Shown: positions 34,352-46,776 of the stretch, one piece after another | How the letters are laid out: every line of letters starts with the position of its first letter | Position numbering within the stretch: the stretch's first letter is position 1 | DNA from: Canna indica | Taxonomy: Eukaryota > Streptophyta > Magnoliopsida > Zingiberales > Cannaceae | Length of the DNA stretch: 64,000 nt | Direction of reading: 5' to 3' | Assembly (NCBI GenBank): GCA_034359265.1 | Contig: CP136897.1 | Coordinates: forward strand, 38,613,501-38,677,500 | The notes under the pieces: generated by a model | Told to the model about the DNA's origin: nothing | The model's database searches: none | Seen by the model: the letters and a program-made list of their open reading frames with translations, nothing else | Made by a program: the position numbers and the translations under genes

Positions 34352-34468
34352 GGGTGCGATCATACCAGCACTAATGCACCGGATCCCATCAGAACTCCGA
34401 AGTTAAGGGTGCTTGGGCGAGAGTAGTACTAGGATGGGTGACCCCCTGGGAAGTCCTCGTGTTGCACC
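34352..34468 (+). rRNA. 5S rRNA: 5S rRNA copy 75 (C24T type)
   Basis: Complete. C24T, C57G. Confidence 0.95.
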
Positions 34469-34836
34469 TTTTTTTTTACTACCCATTTGATTGCATGACG
34501 AGATCATTTTTTTTACCAATCTTTCTAACCAAACGTTAAGGACGGACGACGTCGTCGACATAAAATTTGGCTGTCGATCGCCCGCGCGGGGCCCGCCGCA
34601 ACCTCTACGGCCGGCTCGATCGACCAACCGATCCGAAAAATTAAAATTTGTAAATAAATAAGAAATATAACATTTCAATTATTATTTTTCATTTTAAACG
34701 GGCGTAACTCCGTGCATTATTGTCTGATTTCACCTTTTAACGTGGCGCTAAAAGGTGCGCGAAAAGACGAAGAAAATGACCCCGAGCTATCCCTCGGACG
34801 CTCACCCTTATTAACCGACGATCAAAATTGCATGAC

Positions 34837-34953
34837 GGGTGCGATCATACCAGCACTAACGCACTGGATCCCATCAGAACTCCAAAGTTAAGCGTGCTTG
34901 GGCGAGAGTAGTACTAGGATGGGTGACCCTCTAGGAAGTCCTCGTGTTGCACC
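34837..34953 (+). rRNA. 5S rRNA: 5S rRNA copy 76
   Basis: Complete. C29T, G48A, C94T, G97A. Confidence 0.95.
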
Positions 34954-35156
34954 TTTTTTTTTACTACCTCTTTGATTGCACGACGAGATCATTTTTTTTA
35001 CCAATCTTTCTAACCAAACGTTAAGGACGGACGACGTCGTCGACATAAAATTTGGCTGTGGATCGCCCGCGCGGGGCCCGCCGCAACCTCTACGGCCGGC
35101 TCGATCGACCAACCGACCCGAAAAATTAAAATTTATAAATAAATAAGAGAAATAAC

Positions 35157-35263
35157 ATACCAGCACTAACGCACGGGATCTCATCAGAACTCTGAATTTA
35201 AGCGTGCTTGGGCGAGAGTAGTTCTAGGATGGGTGACCCCCTGGGAAGTCCTCGTGTTGCACC
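35157..35263 (+). pseudogene. 5'-truncated 5S copy 77 (amplified lineage)
   Basis: Starts at gene position 11. C29G, C35T, C47T, G51T, A77T. Confidence 0.9.
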
Positions 35264-35272
35264 TTTTTTTTT

Positions 35273-35346
35273 ACTACCAATTTGATTGCACGACGAGATC
35301 ATTTTTTTTACTACCCATTTGATTGCATGACGAGATCATTTTTTTT
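35273..35346 (+). repeat. 37-bp duplication in proximal spacer
   Basis: ACTACC(A/C)ATTTGATTGCA(C/T)GACG plus its T8 tract occurs twice (35273-35309, 35310-35346). The two copies differ at CAA/CCC and CACG/CATG, so they come from two different spacer types joined in the T-tract. Confidence 0.85.
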
Positions 35347-35668
35347 ACCAATCTTTCTAACCAAACGTTAAGGACGGACGACGTCGTCGACATAAAATTT
35401 GGCTGTCGATCGCCCGCGCGGGGCCTGCCGCAACCTCTACGGCCGGCTCGATCGACCAACCGATCCGAAAAATTAAAATTTGTAAATAAATAAGAAATAT
35501 AACATTTCAATTATTATTTTTCGTTTTAAACGGGCGTAACTCCGTGCATTATTGTCCGATTTCACCTTTTCACGTGGCGTTAAAAGGTGCGCGAAGAGAC
35601 GAAGAAAATGACCCCGAGCTATCCCTCGGACGCTCACCCTTATTAGCCGACGATCAGAAGTGCATGAC

Positions 35669-35785
35669 GGGTGCGATCATACCAGCACTAACGCACTAGA
35701 TCCCATCAGAACTCCGAAGTTAAGGGTGCTTGGGCGAGAGTAGTACTAGGATGGGTGACCCCCTGGGAAGTCCTCGTGTTGCACC
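35669..35785 (+). rRNA. 5S rRNA: 5S rRNA copy 78
   Basis: Complete. C29T, G30A, C57G. Confidence 0.95.
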
Positions 35786-35988
35786 TTTTTTTTTACTACC
35801 TATTTGATTGCACGACGAGATCATTTTTTTTACCAATCTTTCTAACCAAACGTTATGGACGGACGACGTCGTCGACATAAAATTTGGCTGTGGCTCGCCC
35901 GCGCGGGGCCCGCCGCAACCTCTAGGGCCGGCTCGATCGACCAACCGACCCGAAAAATTAAAATTTGTAAATAAATAAGAGAAATAAC

Positions 35989-36095
35989 ATACCAGCACTA
36001 ACGCACAGGATCTCATCAGAACTCCGAATTTAAGCGTGCTTGGGCGAGAGTAGTACTAGGATGGGTGACCCCCTGGGAAGTCCTCGTGTTGCACC
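35989..36095 (+). pseudogene. 5'-truncated 5S copy 79
   Basis: Starts at gene position 11. C29A, C35T, G51T; lacks C47T, so a variant of the amplified lineage. Confidence 0.9.
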
Positions 36096-36464
36096 TTTTT
36101 TTTTTACTACCAATTTGATTGCACGACGAGATCATTTTTTTTACCAATCTTTCTAACCAAACGTTAAGGACGGACGACGTCGTCGACATAAAATTTGGCT
36201 GTCGATCGCCCGCGCAGGGCCCACCGCAAACTCAACGGCCGGCTCGATCGACCAATCGGCGCGAAAAATTAAAATTTGTAAATAAATAAGAAAAATAACA
36301 TTTCATTTATTATTTTTCGTTTAAAACGGGCGTAACTTCGTGCATCATTGTCCGATTTCATCTTTTCACGTGGCGCTAAAAGGCGCGCGAAGAGACGAAG
36401 AAAATCACCCCGAGCTATCCCTCGGACGCTCAACCTTATTAGCCGACGATCAGAAGTGCACGAC

Positions 36465-36581
36465 GGGTGCAATCATACCAGCACTAACGCACCGGATCCC
36501 ATCAGAACTCCGAAGTTAAGCGTGCTTGGGCGAGAGTAGTACTAGGATGGGTGACCCCCTGGGAAGTCCTCGTGTTGCACC
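36465..36581 (+). rRNA. 5S rRNA: 5S rRNA copy 80
   Basis: Complete. G7A only. Confidence 0.96.
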
Positions 36582-36784
36582 TTTTTTTTTCCTACCTATT
36601 TGATTGCACGACGAGATCATTTTTTTTACCAATCTTTCTAACCAAACGTTAAAGACGGACGACGTCGTCGACATAAAATTTGGCTGTGGATCGCCCGCGC
36701 GGGGCCCGCCGCAACCTCTACGGCCGGCTCGATCGACCAACCGACCCGAAAAATTAAAATTTGTAAATAAATAAGAAAAATAAC

Positions 36785-36891
36785 ATACCAGCACTAACGC
36801 ACCGGATCCCATTAGAACTCCGAAGTTAAGCGTGCTTGGGCGAGAGTAGTACTAGGATGGTTGACCCCCTGGGAAGTCCTCGTGTTGCACC
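36785..36891 (+). pseudogene. 5'-truncated 5S copy 81
   Basis: Starts at gene position 11 after spacer ending AAGAAAAATAAC. C39T, G87T; none of the C35T/C47T/G51T marks, so either an independent deletion or a converted copy. Confidence 0.9.
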
Positions 36892-37260
36892 TTTTTTTTT
36901 TACTACCAATTTGATTGCACGACGAGATCATTTTTTTTACCAATCTTTCTAACCAAACGTTAAGGACGGACGACGTCGTCGACATAAAATTTGGCAGTCG
37001 TTCGCCCGCGCGGGGCCCGCCGCAACCTCTACGACCGGCTCGATCGACCAACCGACCCGAAAAATTAAAATTTGTAAATAAATAAGAAAAATAACATTTC
37101 AATTATTATTTTTCGTTTAAAACGGGCGTAACTCCGTGCATTATTGTCCGATTTCAGCTTTTCACGTGGCGCTAAAAGGCGCGCGAAGAGACGAAGAAAA
37201 TGACCCCGAGCTATCCCTCGGACGGTCACCCTTATTAGCCGACGATCAGAAGTGCATCAC

Positions 37261-37377
37261 GGGTTCGATCATACCAGCACAAACGCACCGGATCCCATCA
37301 GAACTACGAAGTTAAGCTTGCTTGGGCGAGAGTAGTACTAGGATGGGTGAACCCCTGGGAAGTCCTCGTGTTGCACC
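37261..37377 (+). rRNA. 5S rRNA: 5S rRNA copy 82 (G5T/T21A type)
   Basis: Complete. G5T, T21A, C46A, G58T, C91A. G5T breaks the G5-C114 pair of helix I. Confidence 0.95.
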
Positions 37378-37745
37378 TTTTTTTTTACTACCTATTTGAT
37401 TGCACGACGAGATCATTTTTTTTACCAATCTTTCTAACCAAACGTTAAGGACGGACGACGTCGTCGACATAAAATTTGGCTGTCGATCGCCCGCGCGGGG
37501 CCCGCCGCAACCTCTACGGCCGGCTCGATCGACCAACCGACCCGAAAAATTAAAATTTGTAAATAAATAAGAAAAATAACATTTCAATTATTATTTTTCG
37601 TTTAAAACGGGCGTAACTCCGTGCATTATTGTCCGATTTCAGCTTTTCACGTGGCGCTAAAAGGCGCGCGAAGAGACGAAGAAAATGACCCCGAGCTATC
37701 CCTCGGACGGTCACCCTTATTAGCCGACGATCAGAAGTGGATCAC

Positions 37746-37862
37746 GGGTTCGATCATACCAGCACAAACGCACCGGATCCCAACAGAACTACGAAGTTAA
37801 GCGTGCTTGGGCGAGAGTAGTACTAGGATGGGTGAGCCCCTGGGAAGTCCTCGTGTTGCACC
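37746..37862 (+). rRNA. 5S rRNA: 5S rRNA copy 83 (G5T/T21A type)
   Basis: Complete. G5T, T21A, T38A, C46A, C91G. Confidence 0.95.
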
Positions 37863-38230
37863 TTTTTTTTTACTACCAATTTGATTGCACGACGAGATCA
37901 TTTTTTTTACCAATCTTTCTAACCAAACGTTAAGGACGGACGACGTCGTCGACATAAAATTTGGCTGTGGATCGTCCGCGCGGGGCCCGCCGCAACCTCT
38001 ACGGCCGGCTCAATCGACCAACCGACCCGAAAAATTAAAATTTGTAAATAAATAAGAAAAATAACATTTCAATAATTATTTTTCGTTTAAAACGGGCGTA
38101 ACTCCGTGCATTATTGTCCGATTTCAGCTTTTCACGTGGCGCTAAAAGGCGCGCAAAGAGACGAAGAAAATGACCCCGAGCTAACCCTCGGACGGTCACC
38201 CTTATTAGCCGACGATCAGAAGTGCATCAC

Positions 38231-38347
38231 GGGTTCGATCATACCAGCACAAACGCACCGGATCCCATCAGAACTCCGAAGTTAAGCGTGCTTGGGCGAA
38301 AGTAGTACTAGGATGGGTGACCCCCTGGGAAGTCCTCGTGTTGCACC
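38231..38347 (+). rRNA. 5S rRNA: 5S rRNA copy 84 (G5T/T21A type)
   Basis: Complete. G5T, T21A, G70A. Confidence 0.95.
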
Positions 38348-38715
38348 TTTTTTTTTACTACCTATTTGATTGCACGACGAGATCATTTTTTTTACCAATC
38401 TTTCTAACCAAACGTTAAGGACGGACGACGTCGTCGACATAAAATTTGGCTGTGGATCGTCCGCGCGGGGCCCGCCGCAACCTCTACGGCCGGCTCAATC
38501 GACCAACCGACCCGAAAAATTAAAATTTGTAAATAAATAAGAAAAATAACATTTCAATTATTATTTTTCGTTTAAAACGGGCGTAACTCCGTGCATTATT
38601 GTCCGATTTCAGCTTTTCACGTGGCGCTATAAGGCGCGCGAAGAGACGAAGAAAATGACCCCGATCAATCCCTCGGACGCTCACCCTTATTAGCCGACGA
38701 TCAGAAGTGCATGAC

Positions 38716-38832
38716 GGGTGCTTTCATACGAGCACTAACGCACCGGATCCCATCAGAACTCCGAAGTTAAGCGTGCTTGGGCGAGAGTAGTACTAGGATG
38801 GGTGAACCCCTGGGAAGTCCTCGTGTTGCATC
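38716..38832 (+). rRNA. 5S rRNA: 5S rRNA copy 85 (G7T/A8T type)
   Basis: Complete. G7T, A8T, C15G, C91A, C116T. Confidence 0.95.
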
Positions 38833-39200
38833 TTTTTTTTTACTACCTATTTGATTGCACGACGAGATCATTTTTTTTACCAATCTTTCTAACCAAACGT
38901 TAAGGACAGACGACGTCGTCGACATAAAATTTGGCTGTCGATCGCCCGCGCGGGGCCCGCCGCAACCTCTACGGCCGGCTCGATCGACCAACCGACCCGA
39001 AAAATTAAAATTTGTAAATAAATAAGAAAAATAACATTTCATTTATTATTTTTCGTTTAAAACGGGCGTAACTTCGTGCATTATTGTCCGATTTCATCTT
39101 TTCAAGTGGCGCTAAAAGGCGCGCGAAGAGACGAAGAAAATGACCCCGAGCAATCCCTCGGACGCTCACCCTTATTAGCCGACGATCAGAAGTGCATGAC

Positions 39201-39317
39201 GGGTGCTTTCATACCAGCGCTAACGCACCGGATCCCATCAGAACTCCGAAGTTAAGCGTGCTTGGGCGAGAGTAGTACTAGGATGGGTGAACCCCTGGGA
39301 AGTCCTCGTGTTGTATC
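39201..39317 (+). rRNA. 5S rRNA: 5S rRNA copy 86 (G7T/A8T type)
   Basis: Complete. G7T, A8T, A19G, C91A, C114T, C116T; two wobble pairs in helix I. Confidence 0.95.
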
Positions 39318-39685
39318 TTTTTTTTTACTACCTATTTGATTGCACGACGAGATCATTTTTTTTACCAATCTTTCTAACCAAACGCTAAGGACGGACGACG
39401 TCGTCGACATAAAATTTGGCTGTGGATCGTCCGCGCGGGGCCCGCCGCAACCTCTACGGCCGGCTCAATCGACCAACCGACCCGAAAAATTAAAATTTGT
39501 AAATAAATAAGAAAAATAACATTTCATTTATTATTTTTCATTTAAAACGGGCGTAACTTCGTACATTATTGTCCGATTTCATCTTTTCACGTGGCGCTAA
39601 AAGGCGCGCCAAGAGACGAAGAAAATGACCCCGAGCTATCCCTCGGACGCTCAACCTTATTAGCCGACGATCAGAAGTGCACGAC

Positions 39686-39802
39686 GGGTGCGATCATACC
39701 AGCACTAACGCATCGGATCCCATCAGAACTCCGAAGTTAAGCGTGCTTGGGCGAGAGTAGTACTAGGATGGGTGAACCCCTGGAAAGTCCTCGTGTTGCA
39801 TC
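39686..39802 (+). rRNA. 5S rRNA: 5S rRNA copy 87
   Basis: Complete. C28T, C91A, G99A, C116T. Confidence 0.95.
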
Positions 39803-40169
39803 TTTTTTTTACTACCTATTTGATTGCACGACGAGATCATTTTTTTTACCAATCTTTCTAACCAAACGTTAAGGACGGACGACGTCGTCGACATAAAATT
39901 TGGCTGTGGATCGTCCGCGCGGGGCCCGCCGCAACCTCTACGGCCGGCTCAATCGACCAACCGACCCGAAAAATTAAAATTTGTAAATAAATAAGAAAAA
40001 TAACATTTCAATTATTATTTTTCGTTTAAAACGGGCGTAACTCCGTGCATTATTGTCCGATTTCAGCTTTTCACGTGGCGCTAAAAGGCGCGCGAAGAGA
40101 CGAAGAAAATGACCCCGAGCTATCCCTCGGACGCTCAACCTTATTAGCCGACGATCACAAGTGCACGAC

Positions 40170-40286
40170 GGGTGCGATCATACTAGCACTAACGCATCGG
40201 ATCCCATCAGAACTCCGAAGTTAAGCTTGCTTGGGCGAAAGTAGTACTAGGATGGGTGACCCCTTGGGAAGTCCTCGTGTTGCACC
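40170..40286 (+). rRNA. 5S rRNA: 5S rRNA copy 88
   Basis: Complete. C15T, C28T, G58T, G70A, C95T. Confidence 0.95.
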
Positions 40287-40654
40287 TTTTTTTTTACTAC
40301 CTATTTGATTGCACGACGAGATCATTTTTTTTACCAATCTTTCTAACCAAACGTTAAGGACGGACGACGTCGTCGACATAAAATTTGGCTGTGGATCGTC
40401 CGCGCGGGGCCCGCCGCAACCTCTACGGCCGGCTCAATCGACCAACCGACCCGAAAAATTAAAATTTGTAAATAAATAAGAAAAATAACATTTCAATTAT
40501 TATTTTTCGTTTAAAACGGGCGTAACTCCGTGCATTATTGTCCGATTTCAGCTTTTCACGTGGCGCTAAAAGGCGCGCGAAGAGACGAAGAAAATGACCC
40601 CGATCAATCCCTCGGACGCTCACCCTTATTAGCCGACGATCAGAAGTGCATGAC

Positions 40655-40771
40655 GGGTGCTTTCATACCAGCACTAACGCACCGGATCCCATCAGAACTC
40701 CGAAGTTAAGCGTGCTTGGGCGAGAGTAGTACTAGGATGGGTGAACCCCTGGAAAGTCCTCGTGTTGCATC
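40655..40771 (+). rRNA. 5S rRNA: 5S rRNA copy 89 (G7T/A8T type)
   Basis: Complete. G7T, A8T, C91A, G99A, C116T. Confidence 0.95.
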
Positions 40772-41138
40772 TTTTTTTTACTACCTATTTGATTGCACGA
40801 CGAGATCATTTTTTTTACCAATCTTTCTAACCAAACGTTAAGGACAGACGACGTCGTCGACATAAAATTTGGCTGTCGATCGCCCGCGCGGGGCCCGCCG
40901 TAACCTCTACGGCCGGCTCGATCGACCAACCGACCCGAAAAATTAAAATTTGTAAATAAATAAGAAAAATAACATTTCATTTATTATTTTTTGTTTAAAA
41001 CGGGCGTAACTTCGTGCATTATTGTCCGATTTCATCTTTTCAAGTGGCGCTAAAAGGCGCGCGAAGAGACGAAGAAAATGACCCCGAGCTATCCCTCGGA
41101 CGGTCACCTTTATTAGCCGACGATCAGAAGTGCATCAC

Positions 41139-41255
41139 GGGTTCGATCATACCAGCACAAACGCACCGGATCCCATCAGAACTCCGAAGTTAAGCGTGCT
41201 TGGGCGAAAGTAGTACTAGGATGGGTGACCCCCTGGGAAGTCCTCGTGTTGCACC
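41139..41255 (+). rRNA. 5S rRNA: 5S rRNA copy 90 (G5T/T21A type)
   Basis: Complete. G5T, T21A, G70A, identical to copy 84. Confidence 0.95.
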
Positions 41256-41623
41256 TTTTTTTTTACTACCTATTTGATTGCACGACGAGATCATTTTTTT
41301 TACCAATCTTTCTAACCAAACGTTAAGGACGGACGACGTCATCGACATAAAATTTGGCTGTCGATCGCCCGCGCGGGGCCCGCCGCAACCTCTACGGCCG
41401 GCTCGATCGACCAACCGACCCGAAAAATTAAACTTAGTAAATAAATAAGAAAAATAACATTTCATTTATTATTTTTCATTTAAAACGGGCGTAACTTCGT
41501 GCATTATTGTCCGATTTCATCTTTTCACGTGGCGCTAAAAGGCGCCCGAAGAGACGAAGAAAATGACCCCGAGCTATCCCTCGGACGCTCAACCTTATTA
41601 GCCGACGATCAGAAGTGCACGAC

Positions 41624-41740
41624 GGGTGCGATCATACCAGCACTAACGCATCGGATGCCATCAGAACTCCGAAGTTAAGCGTGCTTGGGCGAGAGTAGTA
41701 CTAGGATGGGTGACCCCTTGGGAAGTCCTCATGTTGCACC
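41624..41740 (+). rRNA. 5S rRNA: 5S rRNA copy 91
   Basis: Complete. C28T, C34G, C95T, G108A. Confidence 0.95.
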
Positions 41741-42108
41741 TTTTTTTTTACTACCTGTTTGATTGCACGACGAGATCATTTTTTTTACCAATCTTTCTAA
41801 CCAAACGTTAAGGACGGACAACGTCATCGACATAAAATTTGGCTGTCGATCGCCCGCGCGGGGCCCGCCGCAACCTCTACGGCCGGCTCGATCGACCAAC
41901 CGACCCGAAAAATTAAAATTTGTAAATAAATAAGAAAAGTAACATTTCATTTATTATTTTTCATTTAAAACGGGCGTAACTTCGTGCATTATTGTCCGAT
42001 TTCATCTTTTCACGTGGCGTTAAAAGGCGCGCGAAGAGACGAAGAAAATGACCCCGAGCTATCCCTCGGACGTTCAACCTTATTAGCCGACGATCAGAAG
42101 TGCACGAC

Positions 42109-42225
42109 GGGTGCGATCATACCAGCACTAACGCACCGGATCCCATCAGAACTCTGAAGTTAAGCGTGCTTGGGCGAGAGTAGTACTAGGATGGGTGACC
42201 CCCTGGGAAGTCCTCGTGTTGCACC
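42109..42225 (+). rRNA. 5S rRNA: 5S rRNA copy 92
   Basis: Complete. C47T only. Confidence 0.96.
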
Positions 42226-42592
42226 TTTTTTTTTACTACATATTTGATTGCACGACGAGATCATTTTTTTTACCAATCTTTCAAACCAAACGTTAAGGAC
42301 GGACGACGTCTCGACATAAAATTTGGCTGTCGATCGCCCGCGCGGGGCCCGCCGCAACCTCTACGGCCGGCTCGATCGACCAACCGACCCGAAAAATTAA
42401 AATTTGTAAATAAATATGAAAAATAACATTTCATTTATTATTTTTTGTTTAAAACGGGCGTAACTTCGTGCATTATTGTCCGATTTCATCTTTTCTCGTT
42501 GCGATAAATGGCGCGCGAAGAGACGAAGAAAATGACCCCGATCAATCCCTCGGACGCTCACCCTTATTAGCCGACGATCAGAAGTGCATGAC

Positions 42593-42709
42593 TGGTGCTT
42601 TCATACCAGCACTAACGCACCGGATCCCATCAGAACTCCGAAGTTAAGCGTGCTTGGGCGAGAGTAGTACTAGGATGGGTGAACCCCTGGGAAGTCCTCG
42701 TGTTGCATC
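42593..42709 (+). rRNA. 5S rRNA: 5S rRNA copy 93 (G7T/A8T type)
   Basis: Complete. G1T, G7T, A8T, C91A, C116T. The upstream spacer has TCGTTGCGATAAATGG in place of the usual CACGTG region. Confidence 0.95.
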
Positions 42710-43077
42710 TTTTTTTTTACTACCTATTTGATTGCACGACGAGATCATTTTTTTTACCAATCTTTCTAACCAAACGTTAAGTACGGACGACGTCGTCGAC
42801 ATAAAATTTGGCTGTCGATCGCCCGCGCGGGGCCCGCCGCAACCTCTACGGCCGGCTCGATCGAACAACCGACCCGAAAAATTAAAATTTGTAAATAAAT
42901 AAGAAAAATAACATTTCATTTATTATTTTTCGTTTAAAACGGGCGTAACTTCGTGCATTATTGTCCGATTTCATCTTTTGACGTGGCGCTAAAAGGCGCG
43001 CGAAGAGACGAAGAAAATGACCCCGAGCAATCCCTCGGACGCTCACCCTTATTAGCCGACGATCAGAAGTGCATGAC

Positions 43078-43194
43078 GGGTGCTTTCATACCAGCACTAA
43101 CGCACCGGATCCCATCAGAACTCCGAAGTTAAGCGTGCTTGGGCGAGAGTAGTACTAGGATGGGTGAACCCCTGGGAAGTCCTCGTGTTGTATC
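43078..43194 (+). rRNA. 5S rRNA: 5S rRNA copy 94 (G7T/A8T type)
   Basis: Complete. G7T, A8T, C91A, C114T, C116T. Confidence 0.95.
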
Positions 43195-43557
43195 TTTTTT
43201 TTTACTACTATTTGATTGCACGACGAGATCATTTTTTTTACTAATCTTTCTAACCAAACGTTAAGGACGGACGACGTCGTCGACATAAAATTTCGCTGTC
43301 GATCGCCCGCGCGGGGCCCGCCGCAACCTCTACGGCCGACTCGATCGACCAACCGACCCGAAAAATTAAAATTTGTAAATAAATAAGAAAAATAACATTT
43401 CAATTATTATTTTTGTTTAAAACGGGCGTAACTCCGTGCATTATTGTCCGATTTTAGCTTTACACGTGACGCTAAATGCGCGAAGAGACGAAGAAAATGA
43501 CCCCGGGCTATGCCTCGGACGCTCACCCTTATTAGCCGACGATCAGAAGTGCACGAA

Positions 43558-43674
43558 GGGTGCGATCATACCAGCACTAACGCACCGGATCCCATCAGAA
43601 CTCCAAAGTTAAGCGTGCTTGGGCGACAGTAGTACTAGGATGGGTGACCCCCTGGGAAGTCCTCGTGTTGCACC
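43558..43674 (+). rRNA. 5S rRNA: 5S rRNA copy 95
   Basis: Complete. G48A, G70C; -1 base A. The proximal spacer after it lacks AATCTTTCTAACC (about 13 bp). Confidence 0.95.
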
Positions 43675-44029
43675 TTTTTTTTTACTACTTATTTGATTGC
43701 ACGACGAGATCATTTTTTTTACCAAACGTTAAGGACGGACGACGTCGTCGATAAAAAATTTGACTGTCGATCGCCCGCGCGGGGCCTGCCGCAACCTCTA
43801 CGGCCGGCTCGATCGACCAACCGACCCGAAAAATTAAAATATGTAAATAAATAAGAAAAATAACATTTCAATTATTATTTTTCGTTTAAAACGGGCGTAA
43901 CTCCGTGCATTATTGTCCGATTTCAGCTTTTCACGTGGCGCTAAAAGGCGCGCGAAGAGACGAAGAAAATGACCCTGAGCTATCCCTCGGACGCTCACCC
44001 TTATTAGCCGACGATCAGAAGTGCACGAC

Positions 44030-44146
44030 GGTTGCGATCATACCAGCACTAATGCACCGGATCCCATCAGAACTCCGAAGTTAAGGGTGCTTGGGCGAGA
44101 GTAGTACTAGGATGGGTGACCGCCTGGGAAGTCCTCGTGTTGCATC
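44030..44146 (+). rRNA. 5S rRNA: 5S rRNA copy 96
   Basis: Complete. G3T, C24T, C57G, C93G, C116T. Confidence 0.95.
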
Positions 44147-44514
44147 TTTTTTTTTACTACCTATTTGATTGAACGACGAGATCATTTTTTTTACCAATCT
44201 TTCTAACCAAACGTTAAGGACGGACGACGTCGTCGACATAAAATTTGGCTCTCGATCGCCCGCGCGGGGCCCGCCGCAACCTCTTCGGCCGGCTCGATCG
44301 ACCAACCGACTCGAAAAGTTAAAATTTGTAAATAAATAAGAAAAATAACATTTCAATTATTACTTTTCGTTTAAAACGGGCGTAACTTCGTGCATTATTG
44401 TCCGATTTCAACTTTTCACGTGGCGCTAAAAGGCGCGCGAAGAGACGAATAAAATGACCCCGAGCAATCCCTCGGACGCTCACCCTTATTAGCCGACGAT
44501 CAGAAGTTCATGAC

Positions 44515-44631
44515 GGGTGCTTTCATACCAGCACTAACGCACCGGATCCCATCAGAACTCCGAAGTTAAGCGTGCTTGGGCGAGAGTAGTACTAGGATGG
44601 GTGAACCCCTGGGAAGTCCTCGTGTTGCATC
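44515..44631 (+). rRNA. 5S rRNA: 5S rRNA copy 97 (G7T/A8T type)
   Basis: Complete. G7T, A8T, C91A, C116T. Confidence 0.95.
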
Positions 44632-44996
44632 TTTTTTTTTACTACCTATTTGATTGCACGACGAGATCATTTTTTTTACTAATCTTTCTAACCAAACGTT
44701 AAGGACGGACGACGTCGTCGACATAAAATTTCGCTGTCGATCGACCGTGCGGGGCCCGCCGCAACCTCTACGGCCGGCTCGATCGACCAACCGACCCGAA
44801 AAATTAAAATTTGTAAATAAATAAGAAAAATAACATTTCAATTATTATTTTTGTTTAAAACGGGCGTAACTCCGTGCATTATTGTCCGATTTCAGCTTTT
44901 CACGTGGCGCTAAAAGGCGCGAAGAGACGAAGAAAATGACCCCGGGCTATCCCTCGGACGCTCACCCTTATTAGTCGACGATCAGAAGTGCACGAC

Positions 44997-45112
44997 GGGT
45001 GCGATCATACCAGCACTAACGCACCGGATCCCATCAAAACTCCGAAGTTAAGCGTGCTTGGGCGAGAGTAGTACTAGGATGGGTGACCCCTGGGAAGTCC
45101 TCGTGTTGCACC
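44997..45112 (+). rRNA. 5S rRNA: 5S rRNA copy 98
   Basis: 116 nt: one C lost from C91-95 (C-box). G41A. Confidence 0.93.
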
Positions 45113-45480
45113 TTTTTTTTTACTACCTATTTGATTGCACGACGAGATCATTTTTTTTACAAATCTTTCTAACCAAATGTTAAGGACGGACGACGTCGTC
45201 GACATAAAATTTGGGTATCGATCGCCCGCGCGGGGCCCGCCGCAAACTCTACGGCCGGCTCGATCGACCAACCGACCCGAAAAATTAAAATTTGTAAATA
45301 AGTAAGAAAAATAACATTTCAATTGTTATTTTTCGTTTAAAACGGGCGTAACTCCGTGCATTATTGTCCGATTTCAGCTTTTCACGTGGCGCTAAAAGGC
45401 GCGCGAAGAGACGAAGAAAATGACCCCGAGCTATCCCTCGGACGCTCACCCTTATTAGCCGACGATCAGAGGTGCACGAC

Positions 45481-45597
45481 GGGTGCGATCATACCAGCAC
45501 TAACGCACCGGATCCCATCAGAACTCCGAAGTTAAGCTTGCTTGGGCGAGAGTAGTACTAGGATGGGTGACCCCCTGGGAAGTCCTCGTGTTGCACC
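45481..45597 (+). rRNA. 5S rRNA: 5S rRNA copy 99
   Basis: Complete. G58T only. Terminator interrupted: TTG then T6. Confidence 0.96.
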
Positions 45598-45962
45598 TTG
45601 TTTTTTACTACCTATTTGATTGCACGACGAGATCATTATTTTTACCAATCTTTCTAACAAAACGTTAAGGACGGACGACGTCGTCGACATAAAATTTCGC
45701 TGTCGATCGACCGTGCGGGGCCCGCCGCAACTTCTACGGCCGGCTCGATCGACCAACCGACCCGAAAAATTAAAATTTGTAAATAAATAAGAAAAATAAC
45801 ATTTCAATTATTATTTTTGTTTAAAACGGGCGTAACTCCGTGCATTATTGTCCGATTTCAGCTTTTCACGTGGCGCTAAAAGGCGCGAAGAGACGAAGAA
45901 AATGACCCCGGGCTATCCCTCGGACGCTCACCCTTATTAGTCGACGATCAGAAGTGCACGAC

Positions 45963-46079
45963 GGGTGCGATCATACCAGCACTAACGCACCGGATTCCAT
46001 CAGAACTCCAAAGTTAAGCGTGCTTGGGCGAGAGTAGTACTAGGATGGGTGACCCCCTGGGAAGTCCTCGTGTTGCACC
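45963..46079 (+). rRNA. 5S rRNA: 5S rRNA copy 100
   Basis: Complete. C34T, G48A. First gene of an 804-bp duplicated pair. Confidence 0.95.
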
Positions 46080-46447
46080 TTTTTTTTTACTACCTATTTG
46101 ATTGCACGACGAGATCATTTTTTTTACCAATCTTTCTAACCAAACGTTAAGGACGGACGACGTCGTCGACATAAGATTTGGCTGTCGATCGCCCGCGCGG
46201 GGCCCGCCGCAACCTCTACGGCCGGCTCGATCGACCAACCGACCCGAAAAATTAAAATATGTAAATAAATAAGAAAAATAACATTTCAATTATTATTTTT
46301 CGTTTAAAACGGGCGTAACTCCGTGCATTATTGTCCGATTTCATCTTTTCACGTGGCGCTAAAAGGCGTGCGAAGAGACGAAGAAAATGACCCCGAGCTA
46401 TCCCTCGGACGCTCACCCTTATTAGCCGACGATCAGAAGTGCACGAA

Positions 46448-46564
46448 GGGTGCGATCATACCAGCATAAACGCACCGTATCCCATCAGAACTACGAAGTT
46501 AAGCGTGCTTGGGCGAGAGTAGTACTAGGATGGGTGACCCCCTAGGAAGTCCTCTTGTTGCACC
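46448..46564 (+). rRNA. 5S rRNA: 5S rRNA copy 101
   Basis: Complete. C20T, T21A, G31T, C46A, G97A, G108T; -1 base A. Confidence 0.94.
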
Positions 46565-46776
46565 TTTTTTTTTACTACCTATTTGATTGCACGACGAGAT
46601 CATTTTTTTTACCAATCTTTCTAACCAAACGTTAAGGACGGACGACGTCGTCGATATAAAATTTGGCTGTCGATCGCCCGCGCGGGTCCCGCCGCAACCT
46701 CCTCGGCCGGCTCGATCGACCAACCGACCCGAAAAATTAAAATTTGTAAATAAATAAGAAAAATAACATTTCAATT

